Notes under the pieces: generated by a model
What the model was told of the DNA's origin: nothing
The model's input: only the letters and a program-made list of their open reading frames with translations
Databases searched by the model: none
In this document: piece by piece, positions 51,268-62,859 of the stretch
How the letters are laid out: each line of letters begins with the position of its first letter
Position numbering within the stretch: position 1 is the first letter of the stretch
Made by a program: the position numbers and the translations under genes
From: Pristionchus mayeri
Lineage: Eukaryota > Nematoda > Chromadorea > Rhabditida > Neodiplogasteridae
Length of the DNA stretch: 64,000 bases
NCBI GenBank assembly: GCA_036245805.1
Contig: BTRK01000004.1
Span: 2,790,001-2,854,000, forward strand
Direction: 5' to 3'

Positions 51268-53232
51268 AGGCTGTTGCATAAGTTCCTTTCTTTTTTCGTG
51301 CATGACATTGTAACCTCCACTGTTCTTTGCAATCGACCAATCAACTAATGGTTTGTTACAGTTGATTAGCGCATGAGTAAACTCTAAATCGAGCACGATC
51401 TTGGTTTGATTATATCAGTGAGCATGGGCCAATTTAGATCGGAAGTCATCGTACTACAGGGTGCGAGAAAAGTATGGTGACAAATATTATGTGTAATATC
51501 TCACGAGCTCGCAATCATCATGCATCCAGTTTGGGCCTCAATATACCTGAGCATAATAGCTCCAAGATATGCATCTTAGTTTCCCACCTAGGATCTCAGG
51601 CTCTTAGAGCTGCGCGAAATTCAACTTGGAATTTATGATGCCTTGACCCGCAGCTCATTTTTCGTACAAATGATAACTCCAAAAATTCGGATAAGTATTA
51701 CCTATCTATTTTAGCTTGAATAAATAGAGAAACCATTCAGCATTAGATTACTCTTGCTAACCTAGAGCTATCTTATTAGATATCGGAAAAATATCAACTT
51801 ATCGAGCGCATACTTTGATGATGACACAAAACTTGAAAAGTGACATTTTCAGTTTTCATATTCTGCATGCATATTTCTTAACATAACTTTGTTTCACATA
51901 TTACGGGGTCGTATTGTGAATTTTGGATGTATCAAATTGAATAAAAACGTGGTCGTAGTATGGAAATCAGATATGGTAAAATATCGCTGATATGGCCAGT
52001 TGGGATAATTTCGAGCACTCTAAAGAACCAGGTTCGCAATCCCAAAGAAAACTCAATGCAAACTTACGCTCCTGAGTGGTTAAATATCATATTAAATATA
52101 ACGCGAATATTATAACTTTCGAGATTAATGAATGCAACTTCTGAATACAACAAATTTTTTTCGAGGGCCGTTTCTAAGAAATCCATTTAAAAACTGTTTC
52201 TGGTGTAGAACCTAACCCCCGAAGTAAATGGGTCACATATTTAGACTGATATAGTGTTGCACTAATCAGAAAAAATGGGTTGACTGCTTCATCTCTATAG
52301 TTGTTCTAATGGGGCAACAAAGAACACGTCGTATTTAGTATCGTAAAAATGCAATTTTTTATGCATCATTTCTTTGATAAGTTAATACTCACAAGCAAGT
52401 AGGAATATATCTATGTAATTTATGCGTTAATTAGCTAAATATCTAAGGAACACAATGTAGAAAATAGAGATAATTTGAAACAGTGTACATCGAGTAGGGT
52501 GAAATTGATTTTGTCACCATACTTTTCTCGCACCCTGTATTATGTTTATCCGAGTGTTCAATTAATCACAGCTCCGAGGAGAGCAGAGATGGTGCTGAAT
52601 TTGTCACACTATTGTAAAGCAATATGATGGGGTATCTCATATGACATATCGCGAGAATTGCGCCTTAAAAACCCCGCACGAAATATGGGCCCGATGAGAT
52701 ATTAACTCTTTCTGAAAAATACGGATTTCAAATTATTTGCCACATAATTCATAGACATCGATGAGAAGGGCTGAATTGTTATGGGTTGTGAAGCACCTTA
52801 CCGTGCAATCATATTTAGTAAAAGATTGGTCTATCCTTTCACGAGCTGAATTCTTTGAAAAAATACGTCGAGATTCACATGTTGAAAGAATAGATTTGGG
52901 TATCCCCTGTTTACCACACGCATTTGAATACGGATTTTTTGCACTTAAGATAACAATCAACTCTTGTCCTAGTACTGTATGATTGCGCAAAATCAGAATG
53001 CCACGAATTCTCGGCAACAAGGGCTCACCTCAAAATGCTAAAAATCGCTGTTTTCCGATGCGCATTTTCTGAAACGTGTTAGCCACCCAAGATAGTGAGT
53101 CGATTCAAAACCATTTCATGGGTGTAATCCACAATCAATACCATATCACAGGGTAAGCAGAATATCTCATCTGTCCACGTAGTTCAGCAGAATTGTCCAA
53201 AAGAAAAAAGAAAGGAACTTATGCAACAGCCT
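51268..53232. mobile_element. terminal-repeat DNA transposon (mariner-like ends), interrupted
   Basis: Ends AGGCTGTTGCATAAGTTCCT and AGGAACTTATGCAACAGCCT are mirror images over about 28 bases. The flanking duplication is ambiguous (TTA or TA on either side), so ends may shift by a base or two. The interior is split by another element (51457-52537). A short reading frame MGQFRSEVIVL near 51425 resembles a mariner transposase start, but no transposase core was recognised in the rest. Confidence 0.75.
51457..52537. mobile_element. non-autonomous TA-target element nested in the element at 51268
   Basis: Ends CAGGGTGCGAGAAAAGTATG and CATACTTTTCTCGCACCCTG. TA flanks both sides (51455-51456 and 52538-52539). 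It is 1081 bp long with no long ORF. The first bases, CAGGGTGCG, match those of the Tc1-like element at 31817 (CAGGGTGCGCC), which suggests related transposases. Confidence 0.87.
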
Positions 53233-53236
53233 TATA

Positions 53237-54140
53237 GGTTGTTCGGAAAGTTTCTTTCTTATATTTTTATCATGCAAATTCTTGTGGCATTCGACTTCAA
53301 TTATTTTGTCTATGGTATGTGTAAGGGCCCTGGCGGCGGAATACTACAGTATGTTCAAATCGCATCTCGGTCACATAGCAGGCTAGAAAATATATCAAAA
53401 GTTAGCATATGCCAAAAACACCTCAAAAAACAAAATTTCAGTGATGTTTGTTGCGTTATTTTTCCCGAGAACTAGATGCCTACCGATACTAAGCGGATAA
53501 TTTGAGATGGGGCAAGAGTTGATATTAATGATAACCAAGAAAAACCAGGCTTTCAACCATCGAGAGAGATAAGAGATATCAATATGTCACCATTTCGATG
53601 GCCAAATTTCGGCATACATATTCTGAAAAAAGCCTCCTCATGAATACGTAATTGGATTCCCACCTAATTAGGTATAGCAAGTGGCCATGTAAAGTACTTC
53701 ACAAATAACAATCGCTTTGTTCTGTAGGTTGACCGGGGGAAGCACAATAAGTTCAAAATTCTGCTCGAAAAACAAATCGTAGTGCGGATTATCCAATCGA
53801 CGCTTCGTTAGATTAGGCAATACGAACAAGATTTAAAACTTTACGTTTACTATTAACCCTATTTGATGAACTTCACAATAATGGGCCATTTGTATGCCTA
53901 TCTATGTTCTACAAAGAAGTATGAGCCTTTAAATATCTCAAAGAAAATTCGACTAGGCTAACTTCGGGCCTCCATTGCTCAAGATCTATTAATCGAAAAG
54001 GTATGTACTACTAGTTATCATAGAGAGTATCCTAGCCCACATCAACTACAAAACACCACAAGATGATTGGTCAAGGTTAAATAAAGGAGAAGTGAATAAT
54101 GTCCAAATATGAAAAAAAGAAAGAAACTTTCCGAACAACC
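53237..54140. mobile_element. non-autonomous mariner-like element
   Basis: Ends GGTTGTTCGGAAAGTTTCTT and AAGAAACTTTCCGAACAACC. TA flanks both sides (53235-53236 and 54141-54142). It is 904 bp with no transposase ORF. It lies only a few bases from the right end of the element at 51268. The GTTCGGAAAGTTT core resembles the ends of the intact mariner at 2700 (GTCCGGAAAGTTC). Confidence 0.88.
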
Positions 54141-54432
54141 TAATATTCAGAGCCGCTCCAGAAATAAACAAAAACATGTTTCAAAATCCGCGACGCGGAT
54201 CTCATCTCATTCATCGTCTCTCATCACCGAGAAACGACTGTTTAGACGAAGCCGTTTCTAAATCCACGCAAATATTTACCGGCATAGACTGGTCTCACTG
54301 CTCACACTATTAAAAAAGATACAAAATAAACAAAAGTGGACAAACACTGTGAACACTACTGTCTTCTGTTCTTTTAGATGACTGCATACTAAATGAGGTC
54401 GTGTAGGAGCAAAACTCTAAATATAAATCAAG

Positions 54433-55234
54433 TCAGACATAGTTAGCGTTGCAGAGTTTGCCGTAGCAACAGCAGAAAGAGACGACCGACGATTTCCCAT
54501 CTGATCTGCACTCCCTTTTCCGACACTGGCTGCGCAGCGCTGTCTGAAGAACAAAGTATGGAAACTGAAAATTAGAATTTGTCATTCATACTTAATGTAA
54601 CAATCAATAAAACTTTACCGAAATAGTGCGAAATATTAAACTTTCACGATCGATTTTTTTTTCTCAAAAATAGTTTGACCAGGCTTTCGTATTCTAGTCT
54701 GAGCGCACTTCCTGATTCGAGTAGCAGCCCTGCATCAAGAAGATCGTACCGTTCCAAACGGCGTAGCACCCGACCGAACGAGGTCCGAACTGAAAGGACG
54801 TAAATACTACAATAAACTCCGTAAGAATATTTGGACCTTATTCAAAAACAATCTGTAATTTTACAAATAAGTGATAAAAAATTGATTTGATAAATAGTTG
54901 AAGTCAACTGAAGTGCTTACCCCGTCTGTCATGGCACACTCTTGCACGACGCTCGTCCCGTTCTTCAGAGTACTCATGCAAGTTGTTGCCGGTACCTCGC
55001 CAGCATCGAGCGTTATTAGTCCCTCCTCTCTGTAAATTGCATGCGTTATATGAGCCTTTTGATGGTTTCAATCGGAAATATTTAAGCAAGCAGCATTGTT
55101 GAGTATCTTTAACGCGGAAAACTGCCAACGTCAACAACCATAAGAACGTACAGAAGCTCCTTGGATAGGTCGCTCAGCACCGCTGATGATGCAAGCGAAC
55201 AAAGAGCGAGCAGTAAAATACACCTTCGGTTCAT
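54433..55234 (-). CDS. secreted type II activin/BMP-receptor-ectodomain-like protein
   Basis: A four-exon gene read from 55234. Exon 1 gives MNRRCILLLALCSLASSA, a signal peptide. Exon 2 contains EEGLITLDAGEVPATTCMST and SVVQECAMTDG. Exon 3 reads FGPRSVGCYAVWNGTIFLMQ then GCYSNQE. Exon 4 reads TALRSQCRKRECRSDGKSSV, then SFCCCYGKLCNANYV and a stop at 54433. All joins keep phase. The order C...CYAVWNG...QGCY...C..ECR...FCCC...LCN mirrors the three-finger ectodomain of type II TGF-beta-family receptors, which have CYGLW, KQGCW and CCC..DLCN. No transmembrane helix or kinase follows; the protein stops just after the CN motif, so it is predicted to be secreted. It might be a ligand-binding decoy or simply a divergent small Ly6/three-finger protein. 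The fold assignment is by eye. Confidence 0.68.
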
Positions 55235-55790
55235 CTATAATAACATAATTTAGATTGCATAATTGAGTAATTGTCTCATGTCATTCGCCACTCGCCCGGA
55301 CTAGAGGACGAGAGAATTGACGAAACGACTATTTTCTAACTCTATCATCGGACAAAGTAATTATTAAGTTGCGAGGACGGGTCTTTGCATCCCTATCAGC
55401 GATAATTTATATGGTAAGAGCTAGGCGGAGCCTCCGCCTATTCGAGTCTTGGAAAAAGATATCAAGTCAACAGTCTGGCGTTGAGTGGAACCGGGCCGTG
55501 AATCAATCCCGCGAACGAAGCCTCAAAACCTGCCTTTTTTCGAAGTCTCAATTCGCGGCAGTTTAATCAGACATGATGGAGCGGTGCCTAGAATACTTTC
55601 ATTTACCGGAATTGAGTAGACAGGATATCAGAAAACAATATTGCATCTCTTGTAACATATGCAATGCTAAATTATAGTGGCTTTGATGGCAATAACAGTC
55701 AGCTTGCTGAAAACAGTGATAATTTTTTGCAAAGAATTTGTAGTGAGCTAGCGGTGATATTCTACATTTCAGAGGAGCGATGGAGAACAA
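55235..55790. other. no gene seen
   Basis: Upstream of the secreted receptor-like gene. Short ORFs only, with no repeat structure recognised. Confidence 0.4.
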
Positions 55791-55794
55791 CGGA

Positions 55795-55863
55795 CGAATG
55801 AGGATTCGGGCCAACGACTTTCCTATCGCATGTCGGGTGCTCTAGCCACTGAGCTATACCCGA
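55795..55863 (-). repeat. tRNA-derived repeat (SINE head or tRNA pseudogene)
   Basis: On the minus strand the sequence starts GGGTATAGCTCAGTGGCTAG and later has GGCCCGAATCC. These resemble the A box (TAGCTCAGTGG) and B box (GGTTCGANTCC) of RNA polymerase III promoters. The anticodon arm does not fold well and the B box is altered, so it is probably not a working tRNA. The local ORF with IAQWLEHPTCDRKVVG is the well-known artefact of translating such repeats. Confidence 0.55.
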
Positions 55864-55869
55864 CTCCTC

Positions 55870-56407
55870 TTGGGCACTCATCTCGTGATATTTTTTAGGG
55901 GCCATGCTTCCCTTTGCATTCAAATTGTTCTCTGATTTTGCCAATACATTCAGCAGAATTTATTGAATCCGAACTCGGTCCCCGTCTGATGATGATGATG
56001 GCTCTCCTCTCCAAAGGCTCTCCGTTACTATTACCTCACCGTCAACAAAGTCGATGCCGCTAGCCAAGCAACTCACTGCCTCGAATCTCGCGATTGATTC
56101 AACCAAATTTCCCTTATTTTAGATATTCTAAATGAAATCGTTCCTTGTTGATTCCAGAATAGTAATACAATGCCGACAACACATGGGTTTCGCTAGAGAG
56201 TTTTTTCTATATAATCCTTGCATTGATGCATGTGGTATTGCAAATAAATTCAATGTTATAATATCTCATTCGTGCAATAGGACGATGTAACCAACAAATA
56301 CACAGTGAGGCCATTATCGTGGAAGTACATATCTTTCGTTACTACGCTTGAATTGGAATCGGATCAGTACCATACACAAATATGTATAAGATTAGATGGG
56401 GAATTAA
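55870..56407. other. no gene seen
   Basis: AT-rich sequence with no recognised exon or repeat. Confidence 0.4.
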
Positions 56408-56635
56408 TTAATGAAAAATTGGATGAACGGTAGACACGCCCACTCGCGTGCTACGCCTCCTTCGAAGATCTTCCGAGAATGAGTCAACATCAGTGCGTGA
56501 CGAGCAGCAGCACAGTTGTTGAACGAATCTAAAGGAGCTGATGTGCTTCAGCATCAAAGGAACCGCCAACCTCCTGTATGGTCGAAGGAAGGCGAGAGTG
56601 ATGACGGGCGACGCTAAGGAGAAGATGCTAATCAC
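56408..56635 (-). pseudogene. orphan chemoreceptor helix-7 exon
   Basis: An open exon preceded by a good acceptor (CATCACAG at about 56642-56636) reads VISIFSLASPVITLAFLRPY then RRLAVPLMLKHISSFRFVQQ, and ends at TAA 56408. The SPxxTLxFxRPYRR pattern is the last helix and cytosolic start of nematode Str/Srj/Srh-type receptors. No upstream receptor exons were found on the minus strand as far as the COX6A-like region, so this is a relic or the end of a very diverged gene. Confidence 0.55.
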
Positions 56636-57486
56636 CTGTGATGCAATCGGGTTATTTGTGATGTTTGCTCAACTTGGCACTTCTGTCGAAGAGTATGCTC
56701 GCTAGAATTATAGCGAAATTTAAAACAACTAATGAATGCAATTCAAATTCTTATTACAGTTAATCTTATCGTGCACCGAGTCCACATTGAAGAAACATGT
56801 TCCATAATGTTCCATAGTGGAACATTTTTTTCCATGTTTTTCCATTTTCGAAATTCTATATTAAAATGGATGAACTGATGGCTGTATTTGTGTGCGGAGC
56901 TTCAATACTTTATTTTTAATCGATTTGTGTGAAAAAAAGATGAGAAAATATTCATTAATTTATTATTTGAGCGATTTCAGCAAAAAAATCCTATAATTGG
57001 CATTTTGCGATCGCTAAAAGTTTACTACAGAGCAGGTTACGGTACTCACTGGTCTTTCGTGAGTTGTTCTCTTTTATCTTTGCCTATCCCGCATTCACTC
57101 TTTTCGGAGTTTCTAATCAATAATTCACTGCTTTCTATTGATTATTTGCTGCAATTCCATGTCCTCATATCACCACCTGAGTATCCGCCTCTGTTCAATG
57201 CCCTGTTCGCTTTCAAAAACCGCGTCATTTAGCTAACCATTGTTTAATTGCAATTGCTCTGTTTTTGTGTTCATATATTGGACGCCCATGCATGTTTCAC
57301 TGCCCACTACTATTACTTAGCATGCGCCGTGTTCGTGTTTAGTCGATATTCAAACTTTGACTCTGGGAAAATCGATTTATAGTATGTTTTTGAGGCCACT
57401 TTTCTCGCGTGGTTTGCTTGCTTTTCGCCAAGTTGTTTTCCCCTTATTGTTCGATTTTCGTTTTGTTTAAATTTAAATATTCTAGG
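56636..57486. other. no gene seen; COX6A-like upstream region
   Basis: AT-rich. ORFs at about 57005-57232 lack family motifs. It presumably contains the former promoter of the COX6A-like gene. Confidence 0.4.
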
Positions 57487-58426
57487 ATGAACCGCACTCT
57501 CGGATTCCTTCGCCTCGCTGTTCGCGCCACCCAGCAGTCGCGCGCATCCTCCGGGCAGCTCGCGCCCGCCGAGATCACCATCACCACCTGGAGAAAGGTA
57601 CGCCTCCTTTACGTTATACTATTAGTTCATTCTATCCCTGGTCAAGCAACGTATTTATTCATTTCGTTGGGTACTTTATAATATATTTTGTTATTAATTG
57701 ACTGGAACCGTAAAATTATCACTATTAGTAAGGGAACGCCGGCAATAAGTCGCAGTTTTTAAATAAATGCTCGAATATAATGGAATCCCGTTCCAGATCT
57801 ACTACGTCGCTTCTCTCCCGTGCCTCGCCCTCACCATGTACGCCGCCTTCACGGTATGCTTTATTTTATTTGATTTTTTATAAAAGTTGTTTTTATATTG
57901 GGTGAAACCACCTTTATGTTGTTGTTATCCTCAAATTGTTTAATGCCCTCTTGCACTTCTTACGGAGACAGCTTCAAAATAATGTTGATACACTGCTGCA
58001 TTTTGCAATATAGGTGATTCTATCATATTCCTCTTTTCCAGGACCACGCGAAGCACGGGAGACGTCAGCTAGCCCTACCTCAACGTGCGCAACAAGGTCA
58101 TTTTTCATTTATTTATTTAAATTTGTGCGGTTTGCTCACTTTCGAGTAACCATGATGCACTTTTGTAACCTTATTTTTATGAGAGAACTTGAAACGCCCT
58201 TCTTTTACTAGTGTCTGTAAATATGCGTTTTTGATAGAGAGAGAACTCGCAAGTAACCATAGTCATAGTTACCGCATTTTGTTTGATTCGGTCACCAATC
58301 TATACATTAATCCTACTCCGTTTACAGCCTTTCCCTTGGGGCGATGGCAACCACTCCCTCTTCCACAACAAGAGCGAGCAGTACGTGCCCGGAGTGGGCT
58401 TTGAGGAGGACCGCAAGCACCACTAG
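57487..58426 (+). pseudogene. cytochrome c oxidase subunit 6A-like, with frame break
   Basis: Nuclear-encoded subunit of mitochondrial complex IV. Exon 1 (ATG 57487) gives a mitochondrial-type leader MNRTLGFLRLAVRATQQSRA, then PAEITITTWRK. Exon 2 is IYYVASLPCLALTMYAAFT, the single helix. Exon 3 begins DHAKHG, but the conserved PYLNVRNK (about 58078-58098) lies in a different frame, with TAG just before it. Several family residues between them (HG..RPEY type) are missing. Exon 4 is PFPWGDGNHSLFHNKSEQYV, then PGVGFEEDRKHH and stop at 58424, as in the family. The break makes this a probable pseudogene unless the assembly is wrong there. A second copy of the last exon lies at 59735. Confidence 0.7.
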
Positions 58427-58637
58427 AGGAGCAACGAGCAGATGAAGGTGAGTTGCTTATCTTCTTCCATACTCGTATTGCTGATCTACGTATTGAATTT
58501 ATTGTATTCTTGCTGTTTGTTTTAGTGTGACTACGCACAGTGATGGTCCCCACGTTTTTAGATAGCAACACATGAATATTTTTTTTCGTTTAAATTTCGG
58601 CCAAGGAAATTATATTGTTATGTTCTTCCCCTTACAG

Positions 58638-60486
58638 GCCCGGCGAGCGACATGAGAATCTGAAGGCAGACCTCGTGAGGAGAATCAAAATGCTCGAGTA
58701 CTGCCCCAAGCAGGAGAGGTATGCCGTGTCTCATCCATTTCCTGCAAACATTTCGTTGTTAGTTCATATCCATATTCGTCTTTTCTTTTCTGAAAATTAG
58801 AACTATATTTTTCTCTCGTTACAGTGAACTAATCAAGGATTATTGTTGAAGACAAATTTATCAGCTCAGTCATCTTCGGTTATTTCAGAAACAAAAACTA
58901 CCACCTGACGAACAGCTGAGAAGGGCCGCCGAAATACGAGGAGGGCGCCCCCGGTTTGTTGATTTTATGTGGAACTCATTTCTTTTTATTGCTCACGCTT
59001 CCCGATTCCGTATGTAAGATGCGAACAGTACGAGTCAATTTATCATAGCAATATACTTAACTATTTTAATTTGAAAAATTAAATTCTTGCAGATCCGAAC
59101 GAGCCCATCGATGTGGACGCCTACCCACTGGAGTCAGCGAATGCGATTGGATGGAAGCAGGGAAGGGAACTGCTGAGGAAGTATCTAGAGGTGAACGATT
59201 GCATCCATTGCCCCTTATGCCTCTATTGTTGATGAATCCCAGTCCTATTTATATCTATTTATATCTAGAGTTGTTGCATCTGTTGAAACACAGCTAGACG
59301 AATTGAATTAATCAATTTGAAAGTAGCATTAGTAATTATTTAATTAATCGATGTAGGGAATCGGGTACTCGGAGACGATTCTGGACGTTCGCGGCTTCCG
59401 ATTCAAGAACCTCCTCGGCACGATTCCACCCGGTGAGCAGAAGGGATCTCTTGATGGACACCCGAGATGAATTTATTAAAAGAAAAGTACAATGTAGACA
59501 AGAGTTATCGATTTTACTGGGATTATTTAACTGAGAAATATCTCCTGCTTGAATTATATTCACTATAGTAATGCCTGGATTCGTAACTGTCAGGTGAAGG
59601 AACGAAAATATCCCTTTAGACTTATGAATAATACGATACTGCGCAGTTTTTGGTTTCTGAGATTTCTAGTCATAGTTACTGAATTTTGTTTGAATCTTTA
59701 TCTAATCTATGCATTAATCCTACTCCGCTTGCAGCATTTCCCTTGGCGCGATGGAAACCACTCACTCTTCCACAACAAGAGCGAGCAGTGCGTGCCCGGA
59801 GTGGGCTTTGAGGAGGACCGCAAGCACCACTAGAGGAGCAACGAGTAGATGGAGGTGAGTTGCTTATCTTCTTCCATTAACGCGTGACCCTACTCGCATT
59901 GTTGTTCTACTTTCTTTGGAACATAAATCTAATTAGTGAAACATTACTGGGACTTGACATCGTATTGTATTTAGTCCATTGTTGAATCAAGAATCTTGAT
60001 GCGATTATTTTTTTCTAAAGGGGAGCGCTTTCTACTTCTCATTAGCAATTTATCAACTTAATTGCATTGCTTTAAGATGCTGCGCGAGCAGATCAACGTC
60101 GACGACACGACGACGAAGCGCACGCGCGGATTCGGATTCACCACTGGTTAGTTCGTTACACATTTCTTTGTTTACTTTAGACGTGCATAAAAACACACAG
60201 CAGAAACTAATTGCGATAAAAATGGTCCAGTTGTTTCTTTATTATAAGTTTGAAACCTGGGTATGCATGGTAGATCGGAAGGGAGAGTGGGTTGCTTACA
60301 ATCTTTCATTCGATTGTAAAGGTGTGATAAGCTGAACACGATTGTGACTACTACCTAACAATTTCCCTCATTAGAAAAATTCATGCAATCTAAACAATAT
60401 TTGTTCCAGGCAGTCTCGGATCCCTCGACAAGGATAAAGGAATCCCCTCCCCCCCTCCTCCAATTAGGGACCCCCCATGTGACTAG
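58638..60486 (+). pseudogene. striatin-like N-terminal fragment
   Basis: Striatins are B-subunits and scaffolds of PP2A (STRIPAK). Exons match the striatin region after the coiled coil: PGERHENLKADLVRRIKMLE then YCPKQER (58638-58720). RNKNYHLTNS, a TGA at 58917, EGPPKYEEGAP, and NAIGWKQGRELLRKYLE (about 59137-59190) follow. Then come GIGYSETILDVRGFRFKNLL (about 59357), MLREQINVDDTTTKRTRGFG (about 60077) and a Pro-rich end stopping at 60484. The caveolin-binding/coiled-coil start upstream and the WD40 propeller downstream are both absent. An in-frame stop interrupts the fragment, and a COX6A exon copy lies in one intron. It is a truncated duplicate. Confidence 0.7.
59665..59877 (+). pseudogene. 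duplicated last exon of COX6A inside the striatin-like fragment
   Basis: This block repeats 58255-58470 closely, including intron sequence before the acceptor (TAATCCTACTCCG), the exon HFPWRDGNHSLFHNKSEQCV and GVGFEEDRKHH with stop at 59831, and the bases after it (GTGAGTTGCTTATCTTCTTC). Earlier COX6A exons are absent, so it is a partial segmental duplication. Confidence 0.85.
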
Positions 60487-60860
60487 GAGAACACCCGATT
60501 ACTTTGGACTGATTGTTTGCCCCCATTCCCTCACTTGTTGTTTAGTATGATAACTAGGTTATTATATGTTATCAAATCACTGTTATTGCTTCGGCATTTT
60601 CATTGTATTTGTAAAGTAGTAAGATCTTTACGCTATTTTTTTTCGTTTGAGCCTCGGGGGACACAAGTACGGATTCCAGTTAGGCTACACGTTGTGTAAC
60701 TTAGGCGATCGTGTACATTAGATCCCATCTATTTAACGTTTATCGGAAACTTGGAAGACAATGGGACCATTACGATGGAAAAAAGACGATACAGTAACAT
60801 AATTCACAGAATTAACAGCGACGACCTTACTATGGGAACATCTATAATGGAAAGTAGGGC
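60487..60860. other. intergenic spacer, no feature supported
   Basis: A short convergent spacer. Nothing was recognised. Confidence 0.4.
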
Positions 60861-62774
60861 TTAGAGTTGCAAATATTCTCTGCTACCCTCTCTCTGGATA
60901 GGGGGATTCTCTACCGGGTATCCTCCCATGTTCCCTCCCATGTGATCTCCTTCGTCAGCCACATTGTCCACTCCCTCTGGACCCTCTTCCTCATCCTCGC
61001 CCATACCATTCTCCCCTCCTATCTCCTCAATCCCCTCTCCCTCCACTTCGTCCATCTCAATACCATTCTTCTCAAACTGTATTCTTCTCAGTGAAGCGTA
61101 CGAGTTGAGTCGCTTCCTCACTGCTCCGATGCAGATCACCTCTCCGTCCTTTCCCCTCAGTCCAATTCCGAATCTACGGAGATGGAGAAGACACTGCAAG
61201 GAGAATGGTAAGTAAACGGTGAGCGACTTCTAAATAACTATACGTGATCTTACATTCTTCATCCAGGTCCACTTTGACTGATCTCTGTCTTTAATCGACA
61301 TTCTGCGTTCTTGGATCGTGAAGACCCTTTTATCGAGAGCGTTCGCAAAGGAGAGCAGTTCTTTGTGCTCTTCATCCAGCACAGCCACCTCCTCTATCGA
61401 CAGGTACTTATAGACGAAGTCTGTAAGAATGTTTTTGACTTATAATAAGATGAGAGTAGAAAACCTTTGGGTGGGGCTGGCATCATATCCTTGATCGAGT
61501 CCGTGCCTTGCGCTGCCTTCTGAGCATTTGCTACTATGGAGGGAGTAGCAGATGCCACTTGACGAACCTAGATGTACACAGTAATGACACTATAACGAAT
61601 TCATTTGCATTCTCTGCTATTCTGGATTCCAGTGTGTGCTACAGTACTGACCATAGCTCGCTGTCCCTCAACAGCATCGGCGATCTCATCAGCTTGATCC
61701 TCCAGGCGGTCGATTCTGGCATTGACTTTTCTCATGCCGTCGTCGAATTTCTTCTCGAGCGCCTTCATGTGCTTCCCGAGAGTGCTTCCCATCGCCTGCA
61801 CTGCTGCGAGCACTGAAGAAAAGGTTTTACTTCTCCCTTTATCTCTCTCCCTGAATCGGCTATTGCCCAGCATGTAGGTAGATCACTCATACATGAAACG
61901 CTCCATATCATAAACAAAGGAATTCTTACAGATTGCTCCATCTCCGCTCAGTCCTGATAGATCGGGTGCAGCTCCCTCCTCCTCCTCCGAATCGTCCTCC
62001 AGCACAGGGGTCGGGTTCCGGTTTGATTCCCTCTCCACACTCCGTCCCAATTTCCGAGATTTCGACGATTCTATGTTTTGTATTGAGATAAATTATCATT
62101 TCATTTAACCTGGTCGCCGATCTCCTGTGGATTCTCCACTATTCAACCGGACCATCATCTGCGAAAGACCACTGATATCATCACCAGTTCCATCTCCTGA
62201 ATACTACTTCTCCGGAAACCGTACAATCTTCGAAAATCTAACCTCCTGCAGATCGGGAAGTCCTTTCGTTCTCTCCTTTCATTCTCCCTGCTCCCCCTGA
62301 ATTCACAGTTCTAGCACAAAACGAGTGTGAAAACTTACCTTTCACAACCTTGGCCTTCTTCTCCACTGCGGCTAGTCCATCATCTGATATTTCGCGTGCG
62401 ATTTGCGATGGAAGGAATGACCTACCTGATTCCTTCTTCCTCTTCTCTCTCTTCTCTCTCACTGCCACTTCCACTGACTTTCCCCGGACGATGACCGTTC
62501 GCTTCTGCGAACCGTTCATTTCAATCTCACTTTGTAATTGGCTGACCAGATCTTTCTTCTTCCGTTGATTGTCGATCGTCTTTGTCCCATCTCTCCAATT
62601 TCCGATTTCTTTCTCCATTGCCTTGTGGAATCCTCCCTGGCAGAATATGCCCTCCTTTCTCACACCGTGATACTCGAAGAAACATTTCTCGCCCAGTCCC
62701 TCGACGCTTCCTTTCTTGAGAGAACTACGATCGACTAATTCGAAGTCCCCATCGATAAGCATGATCACCGACAT
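60861..62774 (-). CDS. uncharacterised coiled-coil protein
   Basis: A multi-exon gene with consistent phases, read from ATG 62774: MSVIMLIDGDFELVDRSSLK, CFFEYHGVRKEGIFCQGGFH and a basic, Lys/Arg-rich segment REKREKRKKESGRSFLPSQ. A linker follows (GGAGRMKGENERTSRSAG, then LSQMMVRLNSGESTGDRRP), then an acidic stretch LEDDSEEEEGAAPDLSGLSG (about 61960). Next is a coiled coil (MRKVNARIDRLEDQADEIAD, about 61680-61740). The last two exons contain YLSIEEVAVLDEEHKELLSF and CLLHLRRFGIGLRGKDGEVI, followed by a Glu/Gly-rich tail ending at TAA 60861. I do not recognise the family. The basic and acidic blocks plus coiled coil suggest a nuclear protein that oligomerises, but no catalytic or DNA-binding motif was identified. 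Confidence 0.7.
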
Positions 62775-62859
62775 CTATGAAACCATGATATGCATGTCCT
62801 TCTCAATTTTAACATTCCAGGTACTCTCCATTCTTCGTTGGAAACGAGTTCATCTTACA

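Noticed and set aside
55795..55863. A functional tRNA gene on the minus strand
   Set aside because: A- and B-box-like sequences are present, but the anticodon arm does not pair convincingly and the B box is altered, so a tRNA-derived repeat is more likely.
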